Positions 46,665 to 58,973 of a stretch of 64,000 nucleotides of DNA are shown here, piece after piece; positions within the stretch are counted from its first letter, which is position 1; the number at the start of each line of letters is the position of its first letter. Location: NCBI GenBank assembly GCA_037576215.1, contig JBANDB010000003.1, positions 6,944,001 through 7,008,000 on the forward strand. The letters are read 5' to 3'. Source of the stretch: Armillaria gallica. Lineage: Eukaryota > Basidiomycota > Agaricomycetes > Agaricales > Physalacriaceae. The notes beneath the pieces were generated by a model, which worked only from the letters and a program-made list of their open reading frames with translations, was not told the origin of the DNA and did not search any database. Position numbers and translations under genes: made by a program.

Positions 46665-49330
46665 AACAGTTTCTTGATCGTTTCTGGTTCTGACTTGAGA
46701 TTTATGTACCTTATATTCATACGTAGATATATACCATGCTACTTAACTGATCTTTACTGTATGCATGATCAATTCATCATTTCATTGTCTTGATATCCAC
46801 CCATGAGAAAGAATCAGGGACCCAGTGCTCGCCGCCACTACCTGACATCTAATCTAAATCCTGATACAGATGTGCTGAGGTGGCGGAATCTATATATTAA
46901 TACAGGTGGACCACAGCCACAGAATTTGCTTATGTAAAATTAGTGGACTTTGAAATTTCCAGCCATTGCCATCCCCTGGCATAATCTGGCTGAGTTTCAA
47001 TTATGTTGCACTGCCATTGCTGCCACCTTTTGCCTCTCTACAGTGCCACACATGACAATGAGTGCTGCTGCCTCTGCATACCTTACCAGTGTTCCATCCT
47101 CACATGGCAAATAATTGGGGCATGTCCAGCACCCAGTATTCACTGAACTGAGACTATCCACTAAGTATGCATGCTGACAAGATGCTGTAGCCTCCAAAGC
47201 AAGTATTACACAATGAGTATTGAGCAACAAGTGAACAACAAACATCAAATGAAAATTTAGCAGGTAGGATTAGGGGCCAGGAGACCATTCAAGGACAGGT
47301 AATGCATATACATGTACTGACTATGCTATAATTTGCTTATTACAAGGCATCAGCAAGGCTCAAGCCTTATCTCAGCAAGTAGAAATTGCAAGAAGATCAT
47401 TCATGTAAGAATACATGCTATGATCTGCTTTTATCTATCTGTGTAGAGCAGTAAGGTGATGATATTACCTGTAAGAATACTGTATGATTTTGACTATTAA
47501 CTGTGAAGTGAAGCTCACAGTAAATCATAATGTTATGAATTCTCTATCTCTTTTCTTTATTATAAGTGCCTCACATTTATCTTATCTTTACCATTCACCT
47601 GACACATGTTCTCTCTTCTTTCTCTCACCATGAACTTATATATAGACCCTCACTTTTAGTATATAAGTAGTGTAGCTCTTGCTGTATATTCCCCAGCTTC
47701 GAGCTAAAGTTTATCTATACCAAACACTCTTGCTAATCCTCACTAAGACACTAAAACATTGGCCTTATCTCCATTCACTTTGAGACTCAACAGTGACTGC
47801 CTGAACATGAGATAGCCATTGTTTACTCTTGATTGGAGTTCAGATCTAACATATAACATGTAAAAAGCCCTTTTGAGAGGTAGTATCAGCCTAATTTGGG
47901 AGCTTTTTGCAGCTGGCTGGCACTGAAGATACTAATATGGTAATTTACATCATATTTCAGTGAATGAAGCTATGACAATTTGGTCATAAAGCATAATGTG
48001 TAGCACCCCATGAAGCTACAGTTGAAACTGTACAGTATATGCCATGCCATGCTGTGAGATGTAAGTAAGGTAAGAAATACAAGAAATACAGAATAGCCCA
48101 TCTCAGCCTTTCTCTGTCTATATAGAGCAACAAGCTAAGGTGATGAGTACAAATTACAAGGTATATATACTGTACAATTTTGACCATTAATTCACACAAG
48201 GCATAACACATAGCAAGCCCTTTTGTGAGGTAGTATCAGTCCAATTTGGAAACTTTTTCCGGCCAACTGGCACCAGAGACACTATATATGGCAATTTTGC
48301 ATCATATTTTTTTTAGTGAATATACTATGACAATTTGGTCATAAAGCATAACATGTAACACCCCATGAAGCTATGGTTGAAATCATACAGTACTACTTTG
48401 AAGTCCAAGGAAGCAAGGGAATGTAAGTACTAACTAAAATATGGAAATGAACCAACAGTCATAATATCCAAGAAATGAATTGTTGTAATGACAAGCAAGA
48501 AGATGAGATAACAGCATGTGAGGTGACTGTGCTCCAGAGGGCTTGGACTTCAATGATTCAGCTATCATATGCTTACCCAGTTATCATGTCATAAATAGCC
48601 CTTGCCCTTCCATGGTGCAGGCCAGGCAAGTTTCAATTTTGCTGCCTCTACCAAGCCTTTACTCTCCCCACTGCACATCGTTGATGTGACTGGCTCCTAA
48701 CTGAGCTTCAACTGAGACTATTTATCCATGCTATAGCAACAATGCAAGTATGAAGCAATGAGCAATGATTGAGCAACAAGTTGAATGTCAATGGATGTAA
48801 GTCTTATAGAAATTATCAGAGTTCAAATGGCGACCATAGCAGCCCACCATGTCAGATATCTGAGTCAGGGATATAAAAACCAGGATATATATCTCTCTCT
48901 CCTGCCAGTAGTGACAGCTTAGAGCTATTGACAATGATCACCCAAATCATGGGAGTCCCTACCCATCCATTACATGACTTACAGAAGTATCAGAACAATG
49001 CTTTATGGCACTCATAGAAAGCAATTTGTTTCATTGCAGTAGCTTTAAACCAATAATAGAGATTCAATAATATATCTTAGTAAAAAGCCAGGTTTGGGGT
49101 GGGCCCCAACAAGCCGAAGCCCCGTGTCGCAGTCAGGTTGCCGGGACCCAAGGTACAAGGGTCTGGCAATCGTGACGAAGACACGGGGCATAGGCTTGTT
49201 GCAAATGAAGCTAAATTCATAAACTGTAATGCGTAAGCTGACCCTGTGAAGCTATGGTCCCATGGCCATAAAGCATAATGTGTAACACCCTGTGAAGCTA
49301 CGGTCGAAATTGTACAGTATAATGTGTAGT
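46665..49330. repeat. AT-rich noncoding repeat region
   Basis: No gene is supported. Blocks recur within the region: 'GAGGTAGTATCAG.C.AATTTGG' at about 47877 and 48227, 'CAATTTGGTCATAAAGCATAA' at about 47975 and 48333, 'AAGGTGATGA..TAC' at about 47453 and 48134, and 'TGAGCAACAAGT' at about 47220 and 48770. The 'GTAAC.CCCTGTGAAGCTA' motif occurs four times between 47990 and 49305. About 47531-47759 begins TGTTATGAA, has TATATA/TATAAG elements and ends AACA, and so resembles an LTR, but no matching target duplication is found. This is probably a nest of old noncoding retroelement pieces. Confidence 0.5.
49108..49200. repeat. 93-nt perfect-arm hairpin
   Basis: The outer arms are AACAAGCC and GGCTTGTT, next GCCCCGTGTC and GACACGGGGC, separated by 2-3 nt bulges. 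Within the loop a second stem pairs TTGCC..GGGACCC with GGGTC..TGGCAA. The fold is far more stable than expected for this AT-rich surrounding. It could be a foldback element, the end hairpin of a transposon, or a small-RNA precursor. The sequence alone does not decide. Confidence 0.75.
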
Positions 49331-50084
49331 CTGGCGTAAGTAGTCCTGATTGTGGAGCAGAAGGATTTTTTCTTCTGGAGTGACAGTGTGTTTATTCAGT
49401 GGGGCTGCTGACGATTGCAATTTCAGGTCTCAAAACCTGAGATATGCGATGTCGGGCACGGTGAATGACGGTTGTGAACTATTAGATTGGTGGGTTTCAG
49501 CTTGCGCAGTATCTTTGAATCCTAAAATAAGTACATTTCACGAGGAGGACCGGTGATAGAGTTCACTGCAATGTCCCAGAATGTCCCCAGCATGCCCTTC
49601 ATATCCGACTCATATTCAAGTTCCGCCCCTAGATTTCTAATGAAGCGAAGATGTACATGGCATAAAAAGGAAAACTTACCTTGAAACTGTGCACAAACAG
49701 TGGTCCAGACACAGAAGAAAATGAGAAGCTGGTGGTTTAAACTTGACGGTGAGGAGGCTACACGGCGAGCCCTCCATTGCGAGACCAATTTAGCCACATT
49801 CATACAGCAAAGGAGGGCGAGCTGTGCATGTGACCCGCTACGCGGGAACGCGATTGGATGACGTCATGGGAAGGAATGGTTATTGACCCTACGAAGACAA
49901 CTGACTCTGGTATACGCAGGACCGCATCAACTCTTTCAATCGTGTTTTGCGAGCTTTCCCTAAGACGTCGCGCGCTCAGGAACCGCGTTTCGCAAGGTAA
50001 GTGAAATTCGTTATGTAATTTTGTGAGCTCACAGGGCACACTCCACCAAGTATGATCCCCCACTTTTGCTCATAAGAAGCTAAT

Positions 50085-50162
50085 TCTCTGATAGTCTATC
50101 GGTTAGTACACGCGCCTATATATGAGACATTTCGCGCGAAAGCTGGGTTCGACTCCCAGATG
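50085..50162 (+). pseudogene. Degenerate tRNA-Asp-like sequence with intron trace
   Basis: Shares TCTCTGATAGTCTATCGGTTAGTACACGCGCC and CGCGCGAAAGCTGGGTTCGACTCCCAG with the intact tRNA-Asp at 6612, including an insert at the intron position. The anticodon loop is altered (CTATA in place of CTGTCA) and the 3' acceptor strand is gone. It is a tRNA pseudogene embedded in the right repeat block. Confidence 0.6.
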
Positions 50163-53100
50163 ATTGTTTTTGTCCTCTGATTTCATCCCACTGCCCAGTG
50201 CCCACTGTGCCCATACGATAGACTCGTCAGTCCGGACTCCGATAGTCGTTACTCGTGACTGCAGTACGGCGTGCGCACTGCTCAACCACCCAGACGAGGG
50301 CAGCAACATTTGCGGTATGCAAACAAATTTCGGAAACTGCAGTGTGATACAGTTACAGAATGATCAGTACATAGTTGCTAGTTGGCAAAGAGGATAGTCC
50401 TCCGAGTGACAATATCACACAATACTTCGTCCGAGTCAGACCTCATGATTCTGATTCAGATATTCTATCTTCCACTCCGACTCCGAACTAGCTATTCTTG
50501 AACGGTATCCTCAAGTCACTTACTACTAGTGCTTCGCGATTACATGGAAAACACAAACCACATCATCCCATTATCGACTACCTACCCCTTCAAGAATTGA
50601 CAGCATGGGTCCTGAACTGCACCCCGCGCCGCCTCAGTCTGGTCTGCAGTCGGATTGATAGAGAGGATCATGCCCAAGCGGTAGCGAACCCTAGCATCTT
50701 GCATGCAAGAGACCCACAAGAAACGCAGTGAAGCTCAGTATCGAGGACTGCTGTAGTGAGCGTACTATCCAGCATCATGGCGAGGGATAATACCAACAAA
50801 AGCGTCGACGGTGGTCGAAGAAAGACACAGACAATCGGCTATCGAACACATTCGGTCCTACTCCATCCAGAGTACATCATGGTCATCATCCTTATACCGT
50901 CACAAACAGAGCGAGAAGGGGTGGGAGGAAGGATAAGTTCGGTTCATGATGAGGTAGGTGAAAGTGACGGTATTCCCGATGGTAGGATGGATCTCGTTCG
51001 GGGTGCACGTGTATGCGTTTCCGAGGACAGTCCGGGGAGTTATTGATCCTGCTCTCCTAAATATTCGTGCATTCTTAACGTGTCTATCTTCATGGGGTAG
51101 AGTCTCTGATACACGGAACTGGGCTGCGTCGTGTGTGAATGGCATTCCTCCAGAGATAGCTCGTCTTAGGCAGAACTGCGAACGAGAGGGTGGGCTGTCG
51201 GGTGGATGGGGTTATGTGTGCCATTCAAGTACGGAGCGAAGGACAAAGAGTAAGGTATTCCTGGTCCAATGCAAACGATTCAACGGGCTTCTGTTACAAT
51301 AAGGCTCGATGGTGTCACTGGATCGAACGATTGTCTCATACCCGTGTAATGGGATATCGACATACAGTAGGACGATGGCGAGTTCGGGCTGCGAATCATC
51401 GATAGTAGGTCTTCCCCGAGTCCAGATTAATGCTGCTCTCCATAAAAACACCTTGTTCCGCATATGGGGGAGCCTGTCATGCAAGAATATCGCTACATCA
51501 AAGGCGTTGCTTAGCAGCCAGCAATTGCTACGGTCTGCATCACAAAAGCTTGCACTCGTAAATATCGAGTAACATCATCAATTCCTGGGTGTCACGCGCT
51601 CACTTTCTAGCTCAAGAGATAAGCTGAATAGAAAGATGCGGATTTGGCTCCAGCGGTACTTGTTGAAATGAGAGATGCAACGGGCAGATCTCAAAAACCG
51701 ACGTGAGACCGCGGGGGAAGCCCGATGAAAAATAATGGGTGATATTCGGAGATCCTTGGTTGGGATAGAGAGGCGAAAAGGTTCCTGAGGACGGAATGAA
51801 TTGAAGGACTTAAGCTCTGGTTCCGCGAGTTCTTTGATTGGCAGTGCCTTTTAATTCTAAGGTTAGTATATTTCAGGACAACACGGTGATAGAGCTTACT
51901 GTAAGGTAAGTACACTTCTTCTTCTCCTTCCCTTGATATCTGTTCTGATGGATATGCGCGGAGCGGTGGCGTTCATCAAGTCCCCCATAAAAGAAGGGTT
52001 CATCGCTCTTTAAATACTAACATGAAGACACAAACAAGGGTCCAGATGTAGTCTTCGTCTCTCATGCTACCAACAGATGAGGGGCAGGGAGATATGAAAG
52101 GGAGGACCAATGGACGACGAGCGGGTAATGAGCCGCTTACGCATGACCATTTCATGTTCCACGGTCATTACTTGGCGATGATTACTCTATTTCAGGACGT
52201 GGGGCTCTCCGGTATAGGCGCTCGGGGTGCACAAGAACGTCCAATCACTCGTAAGTTATGCCTCCGCTGCCTGTGACCCCCGCAGCGGTGTTTTCTGTTC
52301 ATCACCACGCGACTAGTGATGAAGGTTTGCCAAAGGAGAGGGGTCTGAGGAAAACTGTGATTCGCCGTCGGAAACGTGAACGGAGCGCAGCGCAGGAAGA
52401 TGGAGGGAAACGGTCTTTGGTACAGAATGACCCGAGGTCATCATAGTCTAGCCAGCACCAACGCAGTCTGCAGGGTAGACACGCATCGTTCTCTCCCTCG
52501 TACTTTGGTGAAGGACCCTCGGTTCACCGTTGTGGGAGGGGGCGACTTCGGCACTGTGTAGTCCTCGCATTGCCACGCAAGAGATGGTGTCGTACAAGTC
52601 TTCTTATGTGAGATATAAGGCCTGACTGCGGAAACCAAAAGCGATGTCTCAAGGACGCGGGGGAAACCCGACCCATTCTTCTATTCGACATGATTCCAAG
52701 TAATCAGTCCGGCGCGTGCAGTCTCAAAATCGATATGAGACGGCTGGGACGAAACAAGGCACGACATTATGAATAAACATCGCAGTTGGGATATTGTAGG
52801 CTCATCTTTGATCCTTCCTTAGTTGAGAGCGATGCGGCATCTTTCGATCCTAAGGCTAGTACTTTTCAGGACGACACGGTGATAGACCCCACAGTAATGT
52901 CCTCATCACACGGTTCATTCCCTTCAGATCCAACTCATAATCTGCCCCGATGAACATACACGGAGCGGGAGCGTCTGTAGATGTTCATCAAGTCCCTGAT
53001 TTTAGTAAAAGATGGCATACTCACCTCCGGATTGGGCGCCCTCTTTCATCAGCTAGCCGGAATGCACAGACAGACCTAAACACAATCTTCCAGCCGCATA

Positions 53101-53238
53101 TCATGTTCTGAGGACTCGTGGCAGGATATATGCGGGGCAGGTACAAGGTGACGGGCGAGAAATGAAAGGACAGTGGCTGATGGATGGTGATCCCTCCATT
53201 GCAAGTCCGTTCTATCTTGCATTACAGAGAACACATTT

Positions 53239-54019
53239 CTACCAATTCTCCCACTTTACTACCCTGCGGACGAGCTCATCCAAGAGAGGAAGCGCGTAGT
53301 TATCTCCTCGAAAAGCGGTCTGTCCTTGAGAAAGACACCGGATGGCTTCGTAGTGATCATCTCTTGTGGCGTGCCATCGATATTGATCAGACGGATGAGA
53401 ACATCTTGATCGTGAATAGTGCGCGCTGGACAATGGATGCTGTTCTACTATACAATGAGCGAACCGAACTGAGAAGACAGAGATCTTTGAACATACGGCT
53501 TGGTTAAACTCCGGTTTGTAAATGAGGATGCCGGGCTGGCATTGGTAACAAGAAACGAAGGTATAACCATCAGGCCGGCGAGGTTCATCATTGGGAGGAT
53601 GAAGCTGTTCGTTGTATATGTCTCCCAAGTCTTGTTCATACTCAGATATCCACAGTGTAGCCGTGATCTTGGGAGAACTTTTGGAGTGGTTCGCGCTTCC
53701 AGAGATCGTAGGACCGACTGCCATCGGGCTTCCAGCCTCCGTCGCGCCATTCTTTCACTGTCTTGGGCCATTTGAAATGTGTCGTGACGGTAAGGACCAG
53801 AACGGATGGCACCGTTAACGCGCCACCCTCGGGGGATTTAGAACTCCGCGCGATGCAAATCAACGAACCATCCCGGCACAGTATGCAAGCAGAACGAAGC
53901 TGAGAATACTGTTCCATGGAAATCATCTTCCTGTCTGTACCAAAATTATGCACAGATGCGCATTGACTGGTTAAAAAGCGTCGGCACGATACGATGATAT
54001 TGCTCACGAGATGGGCCAC
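53239..54019 (-). pseudogene. Unrecognised protein remnant in shifting frames
   Basis: Minus-strand frames 53642-54019 and 53239-53724 overlap and look like two pieces of one protein. The first has 'HFKWPKTVKEWRDGGWKPDG' and 'SRSYDLWKREPLQKF', ending 'GYTVDI-stop'. The second has 'SEYEQDLGDIYNEQLHPPND' and 'GYTFVSCYQCQPGILIYKPE', starting at the same bases in another frame. The composition and Trp/Tyr-rich motifs are more protein-like than the surrounding repeat. No family is recognised. It might be a captured gene fragment, or coding sequence of the repeat itself. Confidence 0.35.
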
Positions 54020-55589
54020 GCCGGCACGTATGCACCGCTAGTCCAAATCGCGCGGCTCCCTCCACTCATATCGGTTCATGATCAGCTTGTACGCCCACGA
54101 TCTGATGAGCATATGGAGGATCATTAAAGCCTGTTTCGTTTACTTGGCGGATCCGGCAGACGAAACCGTTGGCGGACGACGACAGCAATCCACTTGGCCG
54201 TTATTCCCGAATGATGGCACGAAGTCCCACTAATCGATCATAGTGCGGACAAAAGTCTAGAGGGGACACATGTCTTTCCGCAACCCTCGTAGGTGAGGAA
54301 CCCTCGGTCCACAGGCCGCGCCATAAACATGGTCGCCTCTGGTTTTTGGTATCCAGAATGCAAGAAGCGTTCACATTCTATTCACAACGCTCAAATGGAT
54401 GCAAAAGAGGAGAACCCAACAGCGCATGGCATTGATGGGTATTGGCCGTCGGAATTTGCACAAGGTAAAAGTGAAAGATGATTGTGGAAGGGAAGAAAGG
54501 TGGCAGTGTGTCGTTGTCGATGGCGTGGTCTATCATCAAGCCGTGCCAGTGTGTGATCCAGTTCCTCTATCACCGCGTCTGGGAGTCCTTAGCTCAAAGC
54601 CCCGATCGAGGAGTCATTTTGAGAGGCGTCTTTCTGCGAACTCGGGATAACCGTCGCCGAAGGAGTATGCCTAGTGACCATCGTGACGAGAACGACACGG
54701 AGGGACCAGTTATTGTTTGTCCGAGCCGAATACCTTCTGTTGAGCGTGCAACCAAACTCTTTCCCTACACATTCTGGCCAAAAGTCTGCAAGGCGAAGCG
54801 CATATATGGACAAAAAAACGCACCAAGACACCATCCTCCCACCCACTCTGACCAAAGAACGTCTGGCAACGAGGAGACAGACATCGATTGCTGGCGTCGT
54901 ATGGCTGCTGTCCACCAGATTCCTGAGATATACTGCCAAGGCGTGGTGCGCCAATTGCAGAACAGTAGAATTTTTTCTCGAAATGCCTCACGGACTTTGA
55001 CGAGCCCCCGTCTGGCAGAAGGTACCGACCCATCTTGTATTCGACATCGTTCCAAGTAATCACCGGGCTGCAGCGCGAGCAGGTCTCAAAAACCGATGTC
55101 GTGGTTGGGAATATAGAGGAATGCGAAAGGACTTTGTGGGCTCGAGTCTGATCCTCCAGGGATTATCGACTATTGGGCATGGCACTGAGCTTGAATCCCA
55201 CCGTTAGAGCACCTCAGGACGTCAGTGTGACAGAGCTCATTGTGAGATATTATCGGGCCGCCTAGCCATTCGCGCTTGACGACCTCGACGACAACCCTCT
55301 ATCGCAGGCGGCAGCGCTCTGACAGGCCCAGTCATTTCCCTTCTATTACCCGAGCACCCCATTCATCGTCGCGTGGCTCCGTCGTAGCAAAAGAGAGCGA
55401 GGTTTCTGGGATATCCGCTGTCCGAAATGCAGTTGGATGAGAGAGAGCTAGAAGGAGGTACTTAGACAAGTTGGATTCCGGCCCGGGAGGTGCAATTAGA
55501 AGGGGAATTTAGAATCACGTGGCATGAATGCATGGTTTTCTCTATCGCTCCGAATTCGAGGCTGGGCTTGTGATTCTGAATTGCTCGAT

Positions 55590-55654
55590 ATCCTGGAGAC
55601 AGGCTAGCGTATCAGTTATGTCATGGGCCTTGGGTTCAACTCCCAGCTAGAGAA
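55590..55654 (+). pseudogene. Degenerate tRNA-like sequence
   Basis: Has a weak A box (GGCTAGCGTATCAGTTATGT) and a B box GGGTTCAACTCCC followed by CTAGAGA. It matches the T arm and acceptor of the tRNA-Asp family, with other arms degraded. Confidence 0.4.
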
Positions 55655-55989
55655 ATGTGTGAAATATGTCCTTTTTTTGGTTGTACGTTCTGGCCATACC
55701 GTCATTCTGATACTACTAATTGTACCGGTTCAAGGTTGGTCCTTCTGTCTTTCTGGAGCCATGCTGTTACAATATCTCTGTATATGTGAAACCTGGGAAA
55801 GGCTCCCAGCCTGAGGATCTTTGCTGACCAGTGTATTTTTGTCTCTTGAACTGCCCAGTGGGACAATCTATGGGCGGCACTCCGACTCTGGACGACATTC
55901 TTATCATTCCACACGGCGCTGGGAAAGAATACTGCGGTAAAAGTCTCAAGCTCGATGGGACAAACGAATCCCTTCCTCGCAAAGATGAG

Positions 55990-57500
55990 ATGAAGGTCAC
56001 ATTGGTATTGGTACTCGCATTCTCGTTCCTGATAACAGGATCTCATGCAATCTATCCGCCGCAAAGCTTAGGTAAAAAGACTCTTTCCTAGATCTCTGCG
56101 AGGCATCTGTGGAGGAGTTGCAGGATGGCTTGGATGCAGGCCGTTTCACCAGCGTTGACCTAATCATGGACCTATTCGCGTTGCGATTTCAATTGCTCTC
56201 GTTTTTCCAAAAGAAACTTGAAACTGCAATGAATTATAGGCACATTTGTGCGAATCGACCAATTCAACCTCAAAGGACCTGAGCTTTTCGCCGTGATTGA
56301 AACGAAATCGTCGGCGTTGGCCCAGGCGGTGGAAATGGACGTTGAAAGAGCCCTGCTCGAAAAAGAAAAGAAGCGCGTTACATGGCATTGCTGTTCTCTT
56401 GAAGGTGTGTCGTCCTCATGTAGTTATATGCTGTTAACGTGTCCTGTAGGACAATATCGCCACGCAAGCTCATTCAGTTTGCTCAATTCGGTAGTTCCCG
56501 GTGATGCTCGCGTAGCCAAAAGGCCTCGCAAAGCAGGTGCCATAATCCTTGGCAAAACCAACCTCTCTGAATCTGCCCATTTCCGCGGATGCTTAGCACC
56601 AGACTGGTCCGGCGGTGCGGACAGTCAAAGGGTGCATACTGTCCTGATGCAGATCCGTATGTTTCATCCTCGGGATCTGGCATAGCAGCGTTGATTGGTC
56701 TAGCTGCAGTGACGCTCGACAGCGAGACGGATGAAAGTGTTACCTGCCCAGCACAACGTTGCTGGTATTAAACCAACAGCAAGCTTGACATCGAGGATAA
56801 GAGGTGGGTAAATGAACCTGGATATCAGGCTAAACCTAAGAGTTAGTCGTTACAGGCAAAAATCCTAACGATAATTTTAACAACCACCTTTCATCCCAAA
56901 TTACACACAACCACTTAGAAAGGGCACTCTCGCTGGCAAGCGGATTGGTGTTCCCATTGCTCAGAAAGGCTTTCCTCGACTCCTTGTTGTCAGCATTGGA
57001 TCAATCAGTTTCAGACGCGTTTGAAGTCGCTCTCGAGGCAATCAAGCTCCCAGGTGCAACTGTTGTGGATCCTGCAGTCTATGCCGCCATGAAAGAGTTT
57101 GACCTGGATATCCTCTCAAGGATTTACGGCTACCATAATGGTTGCCGGTGGGTTACAGTGACTTCGACCTTTCCGAGGAATTGATGGTCCCTCAGCGCCT
57201 CTAGCTATCGTTGGGTACCTCATTGTAACTGATGAGTCTGAAACTTGTTAATTTTCGTTCCTGAATTTCTTTTAGTTCCCTTGGGAGTTTATCCTGACAA
57301 CCCCACCATCAGAATTGCTGGTCCTGGGATAGTGTATCTGGCACCTGGAGTCCCATTTGGATTATCGTTCTTCGCTTCAGCATTCTTCGAGTTCGAGCTG
57401 ATTGGCTACGCCTTTAGGTACGAGCAGCAGAGTCACACCATACGAGACAAAAGCTTTCCCGGAAGCCATTCCGTCTACATAGCGCCAGGACATTGTATGA
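55990..57500 (+). pseudogene. Amidase (amidase-signature family) gene, decayed
   Basis: The family hydrolyses amides with a Ser-cisSer-Lys triad. A signal-peptide-like start 'MKVTLVLVLAFSFLITGSHA' is at 55990. Then come 'EELQDGLDAGRFTSVDLI' (about 56118), 'LKGPELFAVIET' (56270), 'LKDNIATQ' with the expected catalytic Lys (about 56400-56470, split by an intron), 'VVPGDARVAKRPRKAGAII', 'SSSGSGIAALIGLAAVTL' and 'SETDESVTCPAQ' (about 56670-56760). A C-terminal 'GVPFGLSFFASAFFEFELIG' is near 57350. These pieces lie in different frames that normal introns cannot all reconcile. The first gap would be a 20-nt intron, and the middle 150-200 residues are absent, so the gene is broken. Confidence 0.75.
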
Positions 57501-58385
57501 AACCGGGCATACCCCGTAGGTTTGGCCACCTCTGCGCAGTGAACTGCTTTTTTTTTTTTACTCTAATCAGTCGCTTCCAAAACTTTCTTATTTTGACAGC
57601 ATCGCATATTCTCCCGCAATAACCTGCTTGTAGCAAGTTGAAACGATCACTCACTCTAAACAGAGATATATATGGCTTGCTATCGTGCCCCTATCTAACA
57701 CGATGTATGCATATTGTGATATGTGCTCTTGCCAGACGCTGATGGGAGTACGTATGTTCGAAGATATCTGTGTGCATAGCCACTTTGACATCCTTTGAAT
57801 CCCCATCTATTCCATCAGCAGACCGCCTCAGTCGCTAGATTTCTTAGACGAATCTTCTACATCATTGTCAACGATTCACTGAAACCGTTGATGTCATAGT
57901 CCCCCCTGCAACACCCTTGATATTAATGTGTGTCCGTACAAACAGCTATCAATATTGAATGAACCCGCGCTTCATCCACATACTTGGGTTGGATTATCCC
58001 CGAAATGACGACTCGGACACGCCTCAATCTACGTTCACAGCTCACGCGCCACTTCGTATCGTCCCGGGCCACGTTCACTAATTGACGTGCTACATGAACG
58101 GATGCTGTTTCGGTATCTTCTGCGGCGAGTCAACTCGATTGTTACTTATCTTTGTGTTAATACATTCTGAGGGCGGTTAATGTACTAGATATCGAGCCTG
58201 TACCACCACAACATTTAAAAACAGACTGAACAAAGGTTGTAGGCAGTTATACGACTCCCCTTCTCACCTTGATCTGGGAGCCTGTCAGCTTCTCATACAT
58301 GTCTTCTACAAACTGTTGTGAGTATCTATCTCTCCGTGACCCTACGTACACTCTTGATTGACATGGTATATCGACAGATCTGTAT
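57501..58385. other. Intergenic, nothing recognised
   Basis: Mostly AT-rich with a T9 run near 57550. No gene, RNA or repeat copy is recognised. Confidence 0.4.
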
Positions 58386-58704
58386 ATGTGGATGCTGCTA
58401 CTCATATCCTCAGCAGCAGCTGATGTCAATTTCAACCGTTGTTTAACTGATATCCAGTCGGGGAACTATGGCGTAGACGGTCTGTTGGATAATGACGGAC
58501 ACCCTATTCCACCGAACGGGAACGCGAGCGACGCGACTGCCGTAACACTCGAGTTGTGCTATCGTGCGTGTGGTCGAGGGACGGAGTCCTTTTCATTCCC
58601 GACTTTTGCTCAGGAATCGAGCGCTTGGCTTGTTCCATGGTTGGCTTTACTGTCGCAGCTTCCTTTTGGCGCAAACGATCTATTCGAAAACGCCGTTTAC
58701 ATCA
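58386..58704 (+). pseudogene. Secreted/membrane protein of agaric family, cut by LINE insertion
   Basis: Starts with a probable signal peptide 'MWMLLLISSAAADVNFNRCL', then 'ATAVTLELCYRACGRGTESF' and 'ESSAWLVPWLALLSQLPFGA'. This order (NF.RCL, Cys-containing ectodomain, then 'SAWL.PWLALISQLPFGA' leading to membrane helices) is that of a widespread Agaricomycete family of unknown function. About 106 codons are open without a lesion. The frame then runs straight into an 18-T run, which is the poly(A) end of the minus-strand LINE. The C-terminal part of the gene would lie beyond the other end of the LINE, outside the window. Confidence 0.7.
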
Positions 58705-58722
58705 TTTTTTTTTTTTTTTTTT
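58705..58722 (-). repeat. Poly(A) tail of the LINE (18 T on + strand)
   Basis: Eighteen consecutive T on the plus strand lie about 250 bp beyond the ORF2 stop. They read as a poly(A) tail in LINE orientation and mark the 3' insertion boundary. Confidence 0.8.
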
Positions 58723-58973
58723 GAATCCATTTTGGTATGCTATTTACCGTTATCCTACACGCAAGCGTATGGTGGGATTATGCTACTTGGGTATGTCTCA
58801 TCTTTTTCTCGTTCCTCGTGCCTTTGCATGTTAACAAACGAGCTTCTCTGAGCTCAATGCGAACTATGTCGCGACCGCCTTCCCGTTTGCCTCGGCTATG
58901 GGGTGATAAGGTGGTGGTTCTTTCGCCTTCTCTCCTTCGCTGTGCACCCGGTGGTTCCATCTCCTTGAACGCT

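Larger units (their letters stand above)
49331..55660. repeat. Dispersed repeat block, right copy
   Basis: The stretch about 51050-53230 is collinear with about 310-3000 in the same orientation but with deletions. About 49500-50000 and 55070-55560 hold further sub-repeat copies ('GACCGGTGATAGAGTTCACTG', 'CAAAAACCGATGTCGTGGTTGGGA'). Short frames do not stay open between copies. A protein-like stretch on the minus strand at about 53240-54020 is listed separately. Confidence 0.75.

Noticed and set aside
47531..47759. Solo LTR beginning TGTTATGAA and ending AACA
   Set aside because: It has TATA-like elements, but the flanking 5 bp do not match and no second LTR copy was found in the window.
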